A DNA stretch of 64,000 bases. Source: Tetragonia tetragonoides. Lineage: Eukaryota; Streptophyta; Magnoliopsida; Caryophyllales; Aizoaceae. The stretch spans positions 38,315,501-38,379,500 of the forward strand of contig CM076140.1 of NCBI GenBank assembly GCA_038025085.1. Reading direction: 5' to 3'. Position numbers and translations under genes: made by a program. Shown here piece by piece: positions 20,936 through 32,999 of this stretch (its first letter is position 1; every line of letters starts with the position of its first letter). Below the pieces are notes generated by a model. That model searched no databases. It was not told where the DNA came from and saw only the letters and a list, made by a program, of their open reading frames with translations.

Positions 20936-23612
20936 GAAAATGCTTTATGTTAGAAAAAAATGCGATAAAAGAAAATCCTGACCGCCTGTGGCCAGGGTTA
21001 CTTGCTTTGTGAGTGCAGAAGCTGTGCTATTTGCGATAGTCCAGACATCGAAGAGTTTCGCGTCACTCTCGTGCCTTGCTTTGCAGACGTGGTGCTAATT
21101 GTAATAGCCCATCGTCGGAGAGCTTTGCGTCACTCTCGTGTCTTTGCTTTGCTGACGTGGTGCTATTTGTAATAGCCCATTGTCGAAGAGCTTTTCATCG
21201 CTCCCGTGTCTTGTTTTGCTTTGCTGAAATAATGCTTGTTTTTTTTGCTTTGTAACCTGCATGTTAGTTCAATCAAATAGGAAGACATAGAGAGTATGGG
21301 GATGCTATGGAACAGACCCTAAGGACGGACCTTGCTAAATACAACGGGATGGACCTTACTCAATGCATACGGGACGGACCCAAAAGGATGGACCTTACTC
21401 AATGTGACTGGACGGACCCAAAAGGACGGACCTTGCTATATGCGACGGTACGGACCCAAAAGGACGGACCTTGCTTAATGTAACGGGACGGACCCAAAAG
21501 GACAGACCTTGCTAAATGCGACGGGATGGACCCAAAAGGACAAAGCTTACTCAATGCGACGGGACAGACGCAAAAGGACGGACCTTGCAAAATGCGACAG
21601 GACGGACCCTAAAGGACGGACCTTACTCAATGCAACGGGAACGGACCTAAAAGGACGGACCTTAGCTAAATGAGACGGGACAAACCCAAAAGGACGGACC
21701 TTAGCTAAATGCGACGGGACAGACCCAAAAGAAATCTTAGAGAATGGACTCCAAATAAAGACAGAGATATTTAAGCGCATTCAATGCTATGTATGCGTGT
21801 GTGCTATGCATGTGACTCGGAGGCAAAAAAGTGATTAGTAAGTGCAAATGAGTGACATGACACTCAGAGTGTGCAAATGCAATGCTAATTAGACCTACAG
21901 CTCCATGCAAACTAGTAATGAATAATGATGCATGTGACTCAATAGTTATGACATATATGCAATGCATTGAAGACTGGACTCGAAGGGATAAACGAGAGAT
22001 TTCATTTTATTTGCAAAAGGATTTTTGTTTCCAAAAGTGTCCCTCTTAAGCTATGAAATGTATGCATGATTGGTGCCTTTGAGGCAAGAGCGAAGCCCCA
22101 GTTTACTAGTTGGATCGTAAAGCGAGCAAGCTTATGCGGGTGAGATTCTGAGTATTCAAACATATTTCGCCCAGAATGGGAGGAATCGAAGCCCCCAATA
22201 TGCATGAAGTGATCACATGAGATCCATGAAAATGCCATGAGTGATGGATGCTTGGTTGGAGTTATGATCCAAGAATAGATGGCTGCGGAAGCCACAAACT
22301 ATGAGTAATGAGTCGACGTAAGTTGGAGAATTTCAAGATAGAAATGTGGGATTATGAAAGAAATTGGGCTTGGTGCAAAAAAGTATAAAATAGAGAAATT
22401 TTGTGAGATAGGGAACGATGCAGGGGAGCAAATTCGAATCCAAGTCTTGGGCTCTAAAAGGGGTAAAATCACGGAAATTTGAAACCCTTAAAATTTTGAG
22501 TTGCCATTAATGAAGTGATATTTTTTAGTTAGGACCTTTATTGAATCCCATGTGTAATTGCAAATGGGTCTTGAGGAAGATTAAAGTACGGCCGGCCTAC
22601 AAGAGGTTACCTACGTATCCATGGAGGAATCAGGCCAAAACGTAGTTCGAGGACCTTTGATTTTTAACGCCCTAACTTTTGCCTGGATCATTGTCTTGGA
22701 TGATCGACCCAACGGGCTTTCCATTTTTGCCTAAGTCACTGAATGAATAGACTTAGCGGACCTTTAAATGATTATGCCCTAACTTTTGCCTAGCGGGCTC
22801 CTATTTTTAAATTTTTTGTATGGTTCACACACATCATTCAAGATTCATACCTCTAAGAGGTCTTTTGGGTTGTAATGTTAGGTCAAGGTACGGGTTGCCA
22901 AAGAATGGATAATAAGGCTCAAATTCCCATAAAAGCCCCCACTGTACTGGGTGTCACTTGATATTTCGAGGTGAGGAAACTCTCTTGATGCTTTTGAATC
23001 TTTTATTCACTCTTTTGAATTTTCGGCATTTGCTTCTCTCTTTCTTTTTCTTTTTTTAACTCTTTTTGGAGTTTCTCACGCCTCTCTTGAGATTTGGTGA
23101 CACTTAGAAATTGTTACACACTTACCATACCCCAGTTTGGATAATGTGGTTCAAGAAAGAATGTGGCTTGTGTTTGATGGCTCAAATGGGCTCCAAGTGG
23201 TGATTTGCATTGTGAGTGAAATGATAATAATGAAGGGTGCCAAATGAATGCCTCATGTCCTTGGTATGACTTACAGGATATGTGTGTCCCTTTGCTTTTA
23301 TCTTTTTATTTCTCTTTTTCTTTTTGGTCCTCTTCTTAATGGTTAAGGTCCTTTACATTGATCAAGTTTGGCAACTCAGATTCATCATTGGGTTTGCAAT
23401 TATAAGAAATTCCATGAATGAAGAAAGAAATGCAGGCCTATTTTATTTAATCAAAAGAAAGCCAAACAATGATTTAAGGCAAATCCTAAAACAAGACTTG
23501 GACTCGACAAAGAAAGAGAGGGGAAAGGGAATTCTCTAACTAGACTATGACTTTATGATATTTGAGCTTGGGCTTCGCGACTGGGCTAGGCGTCCAATTC
23601 AAACTCTTGGGT
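20936..23612 (-). other. noncoding 3' part of element A
   Basis: This is the post-gag region of element A, where an autonomous gypsy element would carry pol. No protease, RT or integrase motif is seen on either strand. It holds the 38-bp minisatellite at 21311-21731 and low-complexity pyrimidine runs at 23030-23060 and 23295-23335. Confidence 0.6.
21311..21731. repeat. 38-39-bp minisatellite (about eleven copies)
   Basis: The unit is roughly AAAAGGACGGACCTTGCTAA followed by ATGCGACGGGACGGACCC. Most copies are 38 bp and some 39 bp, so the frame wanders. Minus-strand open frames across it read as repeats of KVRPFGSVPSHLA but are array artefacts. The array is located in the noncoding tail of element A. 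Confidence 0.9.
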
Positions 23613-24735
23613 TCATTGTGCATGGATGACTTCATCGTCGATCAAATCTTGGATCTCGTGCTTCAAGTGCATGCATTCTTCAGTCAAATGACCCTTTCCT
23701 TGATGGTACTTGCAGTAGGCATTAGGATTCCAGTTCTTGCCTCTCTTATTGGGCTCTAGGTCCGGTGTGAGACCGATTGCCGAAATATAGCCTTCTTCGA
23801 GAAGTTTGTCAAATGCTTCATCTTGTGTCATGCTAAGAGGTGTGTATACTCTTTTATGCCTACTTATAATGACATTGACTTCATTTCCTTGATTGAACGA
23901 GCCTTCATCATTAGAGCCATGTTTGCCTTGCTTGTTGCTTAATTGGGTGAGGTGGTCATCTTCAATGGCCATGCCAACTTCAACTAGTTGAGCATAAGAA
24001 GTGATCGGCTGGAATTTCATGTGCTCACGATACTCGGGTGTCAAGTCGTTGACAAGCATTCTAATTTGATCCCTTTCAGATGGGCGATCAATCATTTCGG
24101 CGACCTTGGTCCTCCACCTTCTCAAGAAGTTGGTGAATCCTTCTTTCTCACCTTTGCTTGGTGATCTCTAACTCTCTTAATGTCATGGGAGGCAAGACAT
24201 TGTCAGCGTATCTCTCTAGAAATAAAGTGGATATGTCTTCCCACTTTTGTAGCTTTTGAGTGGGCAACTTGAAAAACCAGGCCCTTACAGCGGGGTCCAA
24301 GGTTTGGGGAAAGAGGTGAACATATAGATCGTGTTCAACTCCTCTAAGGCCCAATGCAGTAGTGAAAGCTCTAATGTGATCTTGTGGATCGTCAGTTCCT
24401 TTGAAGATAGGAACTTCGGGCATGGAGAACTTGGTGGGAAATTTTCCCTTGATGTGGGGAGAAAAGCCTTCAGAATTGATTATCATGTCGTTAAAGATGC
24501 GACTCTTGCTTAAAATGGACTTGAGCCTATTTAGTTTAGCTTGGAGTTGTTGGACCTCTTTAGTGGGAGGTTTGGGCTTGCCATCAATCGAAATGGGCTC
24601 TTCGGGATCCTTGACGTGAGGATCGAGCTTAGCAATATTAGCCTCTATCTCAACGAACCTAGCATTCATGGCGGTCATTTGGGCTAAGAGTTCATCCATC
24701 TTTTGGGCTTGAGTCCTTTTGGTATCTCCAGACAT
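23613..24735 (-). pseudogene. gag of element A, frameshifted
   Basis: The frame starts MSGDTKRTQAQKM at 24735 and runs to 24148, then continues in another frame from about 24125 to 23613. Domains: an N-terminal coiled-coil-like region, then a gag core (KFSMPEVPIFKGTDDPQDH, then WFFKLP, and FLERYADNVLP at the break). A zinc-knuckle-like CKYHQGKGHLTEEC sits near 23690. The same blocks occur in element C (KFSMPEVPTF; CKYHQGKGHDTDNC), so the two are relatives. The sequence stops before protease. One frameshift near 24140 disables it. Confidence 0.88.
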
Positions 24736-26454
24736 ATTGGGCTTAGGTTCCTTCGAGTAAACTCGGGCTTTGCGATCCTGGATGCAATTCTCAACTTAGT
24801 AAGGGACACTAAGGAAGAAATTCGAAAAAGGCTTTTAGAAGAAGACAAACTCTTATATTAACCCTCAAAGTCTAAAGATAAGAACTCTATATGCAAGCTT
24901 GAGATGAACATGCAATGATGAATCTTTCTAGATGTCTTATGGTCTACAACTCGATGAATGAAACTATACGAGGTGAACAATTGTGATGCAAGACTCTATA
25001 GTGACCTAGACATGCCTAGTATGCTTTACATGCAAATGATATGGGAAAATCTAGAATGTCCTAGAATGATATGCAATATGATATGCAACGCCCTATATGT
25101 ATGCACAAAATGTCTAAAATGAGATGCATGATGAAGCTACCCACCTATGGCAAGTGGGTGTATGCAATGTTCTAAGATGATGCAAAATGATATGCAATGC
25201 AATGCAATCTGAAATGATTCTATATGTCCTAGCATGGAGCTTCTAAATATGAAATGCGCGCAATGCAAATTTTTTTGATTTTTTTTGTTAGTAAAAGATG
25301 GGAAAAGAATCTAGAATAATTCCTCAACATGGTAACTTATCAATGAGACTTTTATTTTGTTTTGGAAATTTTGCCGATGCAAGTAATGTATTTTAACCAA
25401 TGATCTTTCAACTTTTTATTTAAAAGAAAAAAGCAAAAATACTCTTGACACAAGAAAGGAAGAACATTACTCTTGACTTGCAAAATAAGTAAAGGGAAAA
25501 AGGATGGACCTAGACCCTAAACAAAAAATGGGAAGTAAAAGATTACTCTTGACTTGCTATAGGACCAAGATTTTTATTGCTAATATTTGGGAAAGGGGAA
25601 AGATACTCTTGACTTGCTATGGAAAGTATAAAGTCACTACTCTTGACTTGCCATAAAACTCTTGATTTAGATATGGAAAATATATTCCAGACTCAAGAAA
25701 AGGAAAATATACTATTGACTTGCTTTAGGAAAGAAATAAGACTCTTTTTTATTTTTGGGAAAGATCATTGGTTGAAATATATTACTTGCTCGAAATTGGT
25801 TTTCTTGGAAAATAAGTCTCCCTAATATGGTTACTAGCATCGTCGGGAAGATTCATGGATCCTACTTCCTAAAAAGCAAAGATTCTAGACTCGATCTTAA
25901 GTTAGTTTACAAAGTTAGTCACATACACAAATAGGAAACTTCCTATACTCTAAACCACTAAGATCCTAAGGGGCCTAATCTAAATATCTATGGAACAAAT
26001 CACATAACAAGGAAACAATCAATCACAAAAAGCAAGCAATCAATTAAGCACCTTGAATGGACCATGGGATTAAATGCAATGGTTGACACAATCTATGGTT
26101 GGATATGGTAAGCCACGACCGGATGCGTTTCGTCATCTATGGAATGCATAGTAAAACTAGACGTACCGTTTTACATATTTCGAATGGAAACATGTAAATG
26201 CCATGGGGCAGAACACGACTATGTGCAAAGGTAATTCGGACCTAGTGGGTCACCGGCCTAAGTCATAGACAATGCTCCAAAGGGTAATTTCTCTTATGGT
26301 ATGGTGATGTATTTCGACATCTTGCGATGATAACGCATGCAATATGGATGATATGATTGCAAAGCGATAAAAAAAACACTTAAAGGCCTTGAACCAAGAA
26401 ATATGAATTAATAATCAACATTGATAAGCTTTCGAATTACACTCTCTTATTCAA
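24736..26454 (-). other. 1.7-kb leader of element A
   Basis: Untranslated region between primer site and gag. The motif ACTCTTGACTTGC recurs at about 25471, 25546, 25607 and 25643, with a variant near 25711, and ATGCAA-type motifs cluster at 25150-25210. No open frame is supported. A leader this long is in keeping with the large Tat/Ogre-type gypsy elements. Confidence 0.55.
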
Positions 26455-26472
26455 TCCCCAGTGAAGTCGCCA
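26455..26472 (-). promoter_or_regulatory. primer-binding site of element A
   Basis: On the minus strand TGGCGACTTCACTGGGGA follows the 5' LTR by one base. The identical 18-mer serves element C at 52603-52620, supporting common lineage. Confidence 0.85.
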
Positions 26473-26473
26473 C

Positions 26474-28311
26474 TGTAAGAACCCTCGCCTTTCGGCGCTA
26501 AATTAAATATTTAGTTGGAATTAATGATTCTTAAATAATACGCCATATGTAACATGATTAATTGTGCTAGAAGTTGCCACTAATTTTTAAGAAAACAATT
26601 GGAAATCATCAAAAGTGCACCCAATTCCTATTGGGAATTGACTCATACCCAAAAGGGGCCGAAGATTGAGTTCGGGAGTGTGGGTACGAAAAAGATAAAA
26701 CGAATCCTATCTAAATCGCCCAAATTAACTACCTCTACTAATCTTATCCATGTTTATTCATAATTCACATTGCAAGGTTCCATACAAATCTGGTCATCCA
26801 AGATCCTAAATTAACTAGGTGGGTTGAACAAACCAAATTATTAAAGTTATCGCTTTGCACATATTATCCAATTGCATGCATTAATTAACAAGCATAAACC
26901 AAACCAATAATAAGGTAAAAGAAATAAATCTTCACCTTACCTTTCTTGCTAAACGCGATAAATTGCATATGCACATCAATCAGATTGTTAGCAACTTCAA
27001 TGGAAGTAAAATAAGAAATATAAACAAAATAATAAATATATGCTAATATGCAATCTAGGGTTAAGTATATGCAAAACCCCTAATTCTATGCTAATATGCT
27101 AATTAAATATGCTAATCATGCAAAGATACAATATTTATACTAACCATGGATTAAACTAATTAAAACATGCAAATTAATAATCTAGACATGAATATGATTA
27201 ATAATAAAAGTTTCTAAGCATGCTAGAGTAACTAAAGCAATTAAAACAGTCAAAATATGCTATTCAACCATAATCATAATCAAAGTAAAACATGATTTGA
27301 AAAATAGTTTTGAAAGATTGAGAAAATTGCCCTCAGGTTAACCTTTTATTGCACTAGAATTGAATGTCAATTACTCTTGTATTTGCCTTGCTCTTGTGTA
27401 TGGAGTTGCTCTTGAATGAGGCTTGATGAATGCTTGAATGGTTTGATTAGGGTTGCATGGGAGAGAGGAGAGAGAGAGATTAGGGTTTCTCTTGAGTTTA
27501 ATGGGTGAAATCCCATAATAATGAGTGTTGGTCCCGAAAAACGGAGTTTAGAGGGGTATTTATAGGGATTGGGCCGAAAAGGAGGTCAAATTAGGGTTCC
27601 CAGGACAAAAACGGTGCCCAACGGCCCCCCGGAGCGCCGCTGGAGGCTCAGCGACCTCGATAATGCCGCATGGCTCTGGCGGTTGCCGCCAGACGCTGGG
27701 GCCGGCGGCGGGGAAATTGGCTGCCGCTGCCACGAAAATGCCGCTGGAGAGCTCGTTTGAGCTTCGATTGGCCTGATTCTTGGTGCGTTGGATTCCTTAT
27801 TTAAAGGGCTTTCTTTTCAAATATTATGGGCTCATATAACATAAGTATCCTATGATTCATGGCTCAAACACTAGAGAGGTGTCTGTTTCAGCGCATTCAT
27901 CAACGATCGGATCATATCTTTTTCGTTTCTAATGGGATTTTGGCCCACAATACATCATTGGAAAGCTAATTCAAAGAGAAATACAAGCCTAGTGGACTAA
28001 TAATCCAATTAATCTTTTCATGGCTAAAAATCAGTCTTGAACCGTGATATGCAGGTATGAGAACATCATTTTTAACCCATAACTTCATTAAATCATATCT
28101 TTTGACTCCGGTGTCCGTTTGGGACAAATGAGATGGCGTTGGAAAGCTTATGGAAAGGGCTATTTGTGGGTATGAAAAATAGTGAGATCTTGAGTGAGGA
28201 TCAATAAAGGATTTCAAGTGAGCATAAATACGTCGAGCATTGACATTCGTTTCTTTAACATGATTATAGGTTATCATCATTGGGCGCTACGCCATGGGGG
28301 ACACATTTGGG
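26474..28311 (-). repeat. 5' LTR of element A (longer copy)
   Basis: It starts TGTAAGAACCCTCGCC. The last clear match to the partner LTR is ACACATTTGGG at 28301-28311, after which the partner's terminal TGTCTACA is replaced by AGCTACCCCC. Relative to the other LTR it has about 0.8 kb more sequence, an AT-rich block at 26773-27620. The GC-rich GCCGCTGG-type block at 27625-27745 is shared with the partner. Confidence 0.82.
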
Positions 28312-29990
28312 AGCTACCCCCCTACCCCATCCCCATTGCTATTAGTAGTGTCTCGCACTTTCGCCACTTTCCTCCTTTTCAAGGAGTCAGTGGAGAACTC
28401 AGAAACCAGCTGATCCTCATAATCCATGTCCACCTCAGCAACCGAGAACCTAGGAGAGGAGGAGATGAGAACTGTAGCTCCATTAGCCAGAGGAACTTCC
28501 AAAGGACTCACGTAAGGGATAAGAGGGATAGGCTGAGAAGGTGGAGAATCAACACCCCTAACCGAGCTAAAGTCATCCCCATCCACCTCACGCAGCTCAT
28601 CAATAGCAGCTCCCTCAAGAATATAAAGATATTAGAAGTAGTACACGCATAGAGGGGGCGCACTGGGCATCACATTAGGACTGGCCCTAAGACCCTCAAG
28701 AGCACCATTTTCTGCAGCAGACTCAGACTTACCGCAGGAAGAAGAAGCTCTAAGCTTATGCTTACCATGACGATTAGGGTTAGGTGCATAAACTTTAGTT
28801 CTCTTTTGGGGAAGAATTATAACCCATTCAGAAGGGTTATCAATAGCATTAGAAGACACAGGAGGGGGAACAGCAAGAGGAGAGAGGGTTGTAGCATTCA
28901 ACTGCTCTACAATCACTTGAAAATCATTATTTTGGATAAAAGAACAAGCATTTGTATCATGATTACTCACACCACAGAGAGAACAAATAGTGTCCAAGCA
29001 TTCATAACAGAGAGCAAACACCTTGGAAATACCATGAGCAAAGTGTACAGTAACTGAAGCTTTGAGAGGTTAAGAGACATCAATATGCACACATACACGA
29101 GCAAATCTTCCCCTTAACCTTAGACCAGTGAGAGTACCAACAACAACAAAATATCACAAAGCTTGCCAATGGACCACAACTCAATGAGTAAGCGTGGGAT
29201 GCGAACCCATTGATCAATGAAATCAATGGCACAAGACTAACAAGAGTAAATATCAAAGGCAGTTTTCCATTGTCTCAACACAAAGTTAAGACCTTGCACA
29301 AATCAAGGCCTCTTAACCCAGACAAAGTTTTTGTCAACCAGACTAGCAAAGCGAATTTGGAGCCAACCATTACCCAACTCCAAAAATGTAACCTTAACCC
29401 AGTCACGCTTGGTCTTATAGCTCCCCCCCCCCCCCAGATTTTACCATGGTGAGCAAGAGAGCTCAAGTCAGGTTCTTTATCAACAGGTTCAAGATTATGG
29501 TTGGGATTGGTGGATCGACGAAACCACCATAGTCAGTGAGCACGTCATCAGAACAAGAGAGAGGCTTTATAGTGGAAGGGAAGTAATAGTGAGATTTGTA
29601 TCCACCACTCCACCCCTTTGGGTGGAGCTAAAGGAGACAGGGAGTAGGCGTACTCGAACATCTCCACAACCATCAACAACTCGACTTGAGCGACAAACGA
29701 GATGAGAGAGGATGGAGAGATATTAGTGGTAGGCGAATTGGGATGTAGAGGGGTTCAATTGGTGGCGGGTAAGGGTCAAAGTGGAAAGCCATTGGAGTTG
29801 GAAGATTGAGAATTAGAGAGTTTGAAGTTCATATTTGTCCAGAAAAAGCTTTGAGGGTTAATTTGAGTGTGGTGAGCCAAAATGAAAGCCAAGGGGTTCA
29901 ATTTATAGTCGCCCAGAACCTAACAAATCCCCCCGATTAAAATAATAAACAGATTGAGAGACACAAGAAGAGATTTGCAGAGACAAACAT
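28312..29990 (-). pseudogene. LINE ORF1 fragment (DUF4283 and zinc knuckle), decayed
   Basis: Read on the minus strand from about 29850, the frames show a DUF4283-like region in pieces (29460-29050: WGGGGAIR, LALLVWLTKTL-like strings, DQWVRIPRLL). A CX2CX4HX4C knuckle (CSLCGVSNHDTNAC) follows at about 28985-28940, then a WVIILPQKRTK stretch and an acidic C-terminal part to 28314. There are many stops and shifts. Its downstream (ORF2) side is cut by the LTR of element A. It may once have been continuous with the minus-strand ORF2 at 581-5435, since A and LINE copy 2 sit between them, but this is unproven. A C-run at 30003-30021 lies beyond its 5' end. Confidence 0.7.
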
Positions 29991-30021
29991 CTAAAATAAA
30001 GAACCCCCCCCCCCCCCCCCC

Positions 30022-30650
30022 AAATTGCAAGAAACCAAGTAGCACAATCATTAAGTTTCTAGCATTAACCCACCCCTAAATCACAAACACACCACGTAAA
30101 GCACAGTGAATGGGGAGAGCAATCAAATCAAGATTAACTTAATTAATAACGCATAAGTTACCATCCCAATACAATAATCATTTCTACTTGCAACAATTTG
30201 ATACTAACAGCTCTAAGAAACGAAGGGGTTCTTCGCAAAGAAGCCCCTTTTGTATAAATTCTTTGCTCGAACACGCCAAGTCTTGAGATTGAAGTTTCAG
30301 ACGCAACTAATGAAGCAGAAGCAACCCAGATTAATTGGGGAACAAAATAGCAAAACAACGAGAAGATTTATTGGAACCCCAATAATGAATCAACGGTCCA
30401 CTAGCAGTAGGGAAGAATATAGGCAATTTTGCCAAACCCAAAACCCAGAATTCATAAGTGAAGCTAGAAAGTGGGGAGATAGAGGCTAGATTTACTCGAT
30501 CTGTATAAATTAGCTTTGATTTTGTGCGATTTTTGTGCTCAGAGTGAGGCGGTGGAGAAATTTTGGGGATCAGATATAAGCGGTCAAGGGGTCTCTTGAG
30601 GCAAAGGGTACAAGAGGTTCTAGAGAGCTCTTTCTTTCTCATCAATATCA
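30022..30650 (-). other. unassigned, leader-like minus-strand sequence
   Basis: No gene could be recognised. On the minus strand 30640-30400 resembles a plant 5' untranslated leader with pyrimidine-rich stretches, and a 148-codon open frame crosses it without known motifs. It could be the orphaned 5' end of a gene interrupted by the retroelements to its left, or a long LINE 5' region. Confidence 0.25.
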
Positions 30651-30653
30651 ATA

Positions 30654-31795
30654 TCATATTATATATATATAATTGGATCCTTTTTCGTGTGGTGCCGACA
30701 CGTGGGACGCCACATAGGCAAGCCACGTCGTGTGTGCATGACACGTAAGCACAAACTTGCCACATAGCATGACACATCCTCCATCATTAATGTCTCATTA
30801 TTAGTTGACTTAATTACATATTTATTAGCATATTCCTAAATTACAAAACAAAATAACTTAGCTTTAGTTACGTAAGTCAAAAGATTATAAATCTGAATCC
30901 GTTGGATTGGATTTGAAAAAAGCTTCAAAACAAGATAAATATGTATATGTCCTATAAAAGTTGGGTTTTTTCCGTGTCGTAATGATACGTAGGACGTTAC
31001 ATAAGAGGAAATGTTCGTGTGAAGATGACATGTAGATGCCACATGTGCTCAACTTTGTCACAATGTTTTAGTGGTATGGTATAAAACGAGCATGTGCTAT
31101 CAACTTTTAATGCACATATATCGTTAATCCAGAATGAGGTTATTCATTATTTTCATTAGTTGAATTACTTATTAAAATTAGTGTACATATATTATTTATA
31201 TTATCTATTTAAACTTAGTCCAATCTCATTAGTTATTACAATTGAAGGTGGCATGAAAATATCATTTTCAAGAATTACCATGCTACATCCTATGGAAAGA
31301 AATCTTTGCAAAAATAAAATAAAATATATTTTACTAATAATATTAGTAATTTCACATCAAATAATTTAAGTATTATATTATGAAATATATTCATAAAATT
31401 ATTTTACGAGCTTGTGCAAAGCACGGAGATAAAATCTAGTTTATATGTATAATTGAGTTCTCAACTATATAGCATTGAATAGGTAATAAATAGTGATAAA
31501 TTCATGAGTGATTAAAAATAAATGAAAAACTAGTTTGATTTTATTTTAATAAAAATAAGTAACATAAGTATTATATTTAGTATCCTACAAAAATAATATA
31601 TATATATATATACTAAAAATGAAATTTCTTTGTTAAATGTATTTTTTTGGTTGATAAAAGAATTATTATTGTTTCTTGCTATTCCTATTATTCAACTTTA
31701 TATATTGATATGATTAAAAAAAAAATTATTATATTGATTCTAATAACGGAGGATGATAAACCAGAATCCATGCATCGCACGGGCACGAAATCTAG
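30654..31795 (+). mobile_element. Helitron-like non-autonomous elements, two 5' and two 3' ends
   Basis: Two stretches end in a short GC hairpin followed by CTAG and T: CTTGTGCAAAGCACGGAG ending in CTAG at 31436-31439, and CCATGCATCGCACGGG ending in CTAG at 31792-31795. Helitrons end in CTRR and insert before T. Two similar possible 5' starts with TC lie at 30654 and 30950, each followed by a CGTGT...ACGTGGGACG-type segment (30681-30725 and 30972-31010). This suggests one element nested in, or in tandem with, another. The DNA is very AT-rich with no Rep/helicase. Confidence 0.45.
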
Positions 31796-32004
31796 TCCTT
31801 TTCAATGTGTGACATTTGATGACTTGGTTGATGGATACTATTAAGAATGAGTGCGTTAAGCATTTCTTTAGAATGTAATTATATGCTGAATTGTTGATTA
31901 TTTTTTTTTGGTGTGCAATTTGCTTAAATGTTGATTAATATAAGGAGCGCCCAAAGAAAAAAAAAACTGAGAGGGAAACACATGCACTTATGTAGGCTAC
32001 TTCT
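31796..32004. other. AT-rich intergenic sequence
   Basis: Nothing recognisable apart from T and A runs. Confidence 0.4.
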
Positions 32005-32230
32005 CCTTAGCTAAATTCGCTTTAATTCAGTTCAATTCAGCTCAGGAATAACTTATCATTCAGATAATTTTTTATTTCGAAACAAATTTATGATGATACC
32101 TATGTCGCTATATCATTCGAAAGATTTCAAAGCATACTTTTAAATGAGTTCAATATTAAATATGTTTACAAGTTTCAAATAATTAATGGTCAAGTTAAAA
32201 CAATCAATTCATTTCATTTCATTTTTTTTC
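32005..32230 (+). mobile_element. remnant of Tourist-like MITE family
   Basis: Blocks such as ATTCAGTTCAATTCAG, TTTTTTATTTCGAAA, TACTTTTAAATGAGT and AATTAATGGTCAAGTTAAAA match, in the same order, the MITE at 39283-39524. Terminal repeats are not clear, so it is probably a degenerate copy. Confidence 0.6.
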
Positions 32231-32999
32231 AAGTGAAAGAACGCCGTCAGTTTAGACATCTCCATACATTAGCATTTGTAGTCTAAAAATGAACATACCA
32301 AATACTCGGAGCTGAATTTCAAGAGAAATGGAATAAAAGGTCTTCCTTCATATTTATGTGTCGCATAATAAATTATCAGTAACCATTTTAAACGTCACAA
32401 CCTATCTCTGTAACCGTTTTATATGAAGGCAGTGAGCTAATGTCTCCATTTCAGGTCGTGGTGGCTCTTTTTGCAATACTGCTCGCCAAAGACCAAAAAA
32501 GTAGAGGAACAGGAAACTCCCAGTTACAGTTCAGAGTTGCTCTGGGAAGCTTGTTCCGCGAAATACAAGATGCAAAACCAAGGTTTGTGGAAGGAAGAAC
32601 TAAGTACATACGAGAGAGGACTCATCTTTCTGATTTTCGACAAAGGAAGGGGTGGAAGGAGAGAGCAGTGGACGTGCGGGCTCATGAATAAACACAACAG
32701 TGAGCACCAAAAATTTGGAGGTGTGGACATGGTTCAATGGAGAAGTATTTTTCTTTGTAATTATTTGCAGGACATGGGAGATACAGAATGGCTTAGTCAA
32801 TAAGAAAACAAATGGCCATATAGAGATCATATGAACAAAGATGTGAACAGCTGTGTGAGCAGAAGCGAGACGTGGAAGAAGTGGTAGGGAGAAAATCTGC
32901 AGCCTTGGGTTTGTCTAAAAGAATATGGGTTTTGAAGGTTTCTGAAAATTTCATCTACAAAAGCAAAAATGAGGATAATTTATATTCCCTGGTTGTTTC
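32231..32999. other. 3' flank of the CCCH gene
   Basis: It includes the 3' untranslated region of the minus-strand gene. Short overlapping open frames at 32440-32830 on both strands have no recognisable domain and are not called. Confidence 0.4.

Larger units (their letters stand above)
11005..28311 (-). mobile_element. gypsy-type retrotransposon A, gag-only, split by element B
   Basis: Two related LTRs beginning TGTAAGAACCC lie at 11005 and 26474. Read on the minus strand, the 26474-28311 copy is the 5' LTR. It is followed by a primer-binding site, a long leader, gag (24735-23613), noncoding sequence with a minisatellite, a polypurine tract and the 3' LTR. No protease, reverse transcriptase or integrase is seen, so it is non-autonomous. 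Removing element B (with one GCTTT) restores continuity. The gag and primer site resemble element C at 51302, so both probably belong to one Tat/Ogre-like gypsy lineage; the lineage name is inferred. Confidence 0.85.

Noticed and set aside
24148..24735. Plus-strand frames opposite gag of element A
   Set aside because: They are shadows. The minus strand carries recognisable gag blocks.
32440..32830. Overlapping 68-110-residue frames past the CCCH stop codon
   Set aside because: No domain or good gene structure. They overlap each other on both strands and lie in the likely 3' untranslated region.
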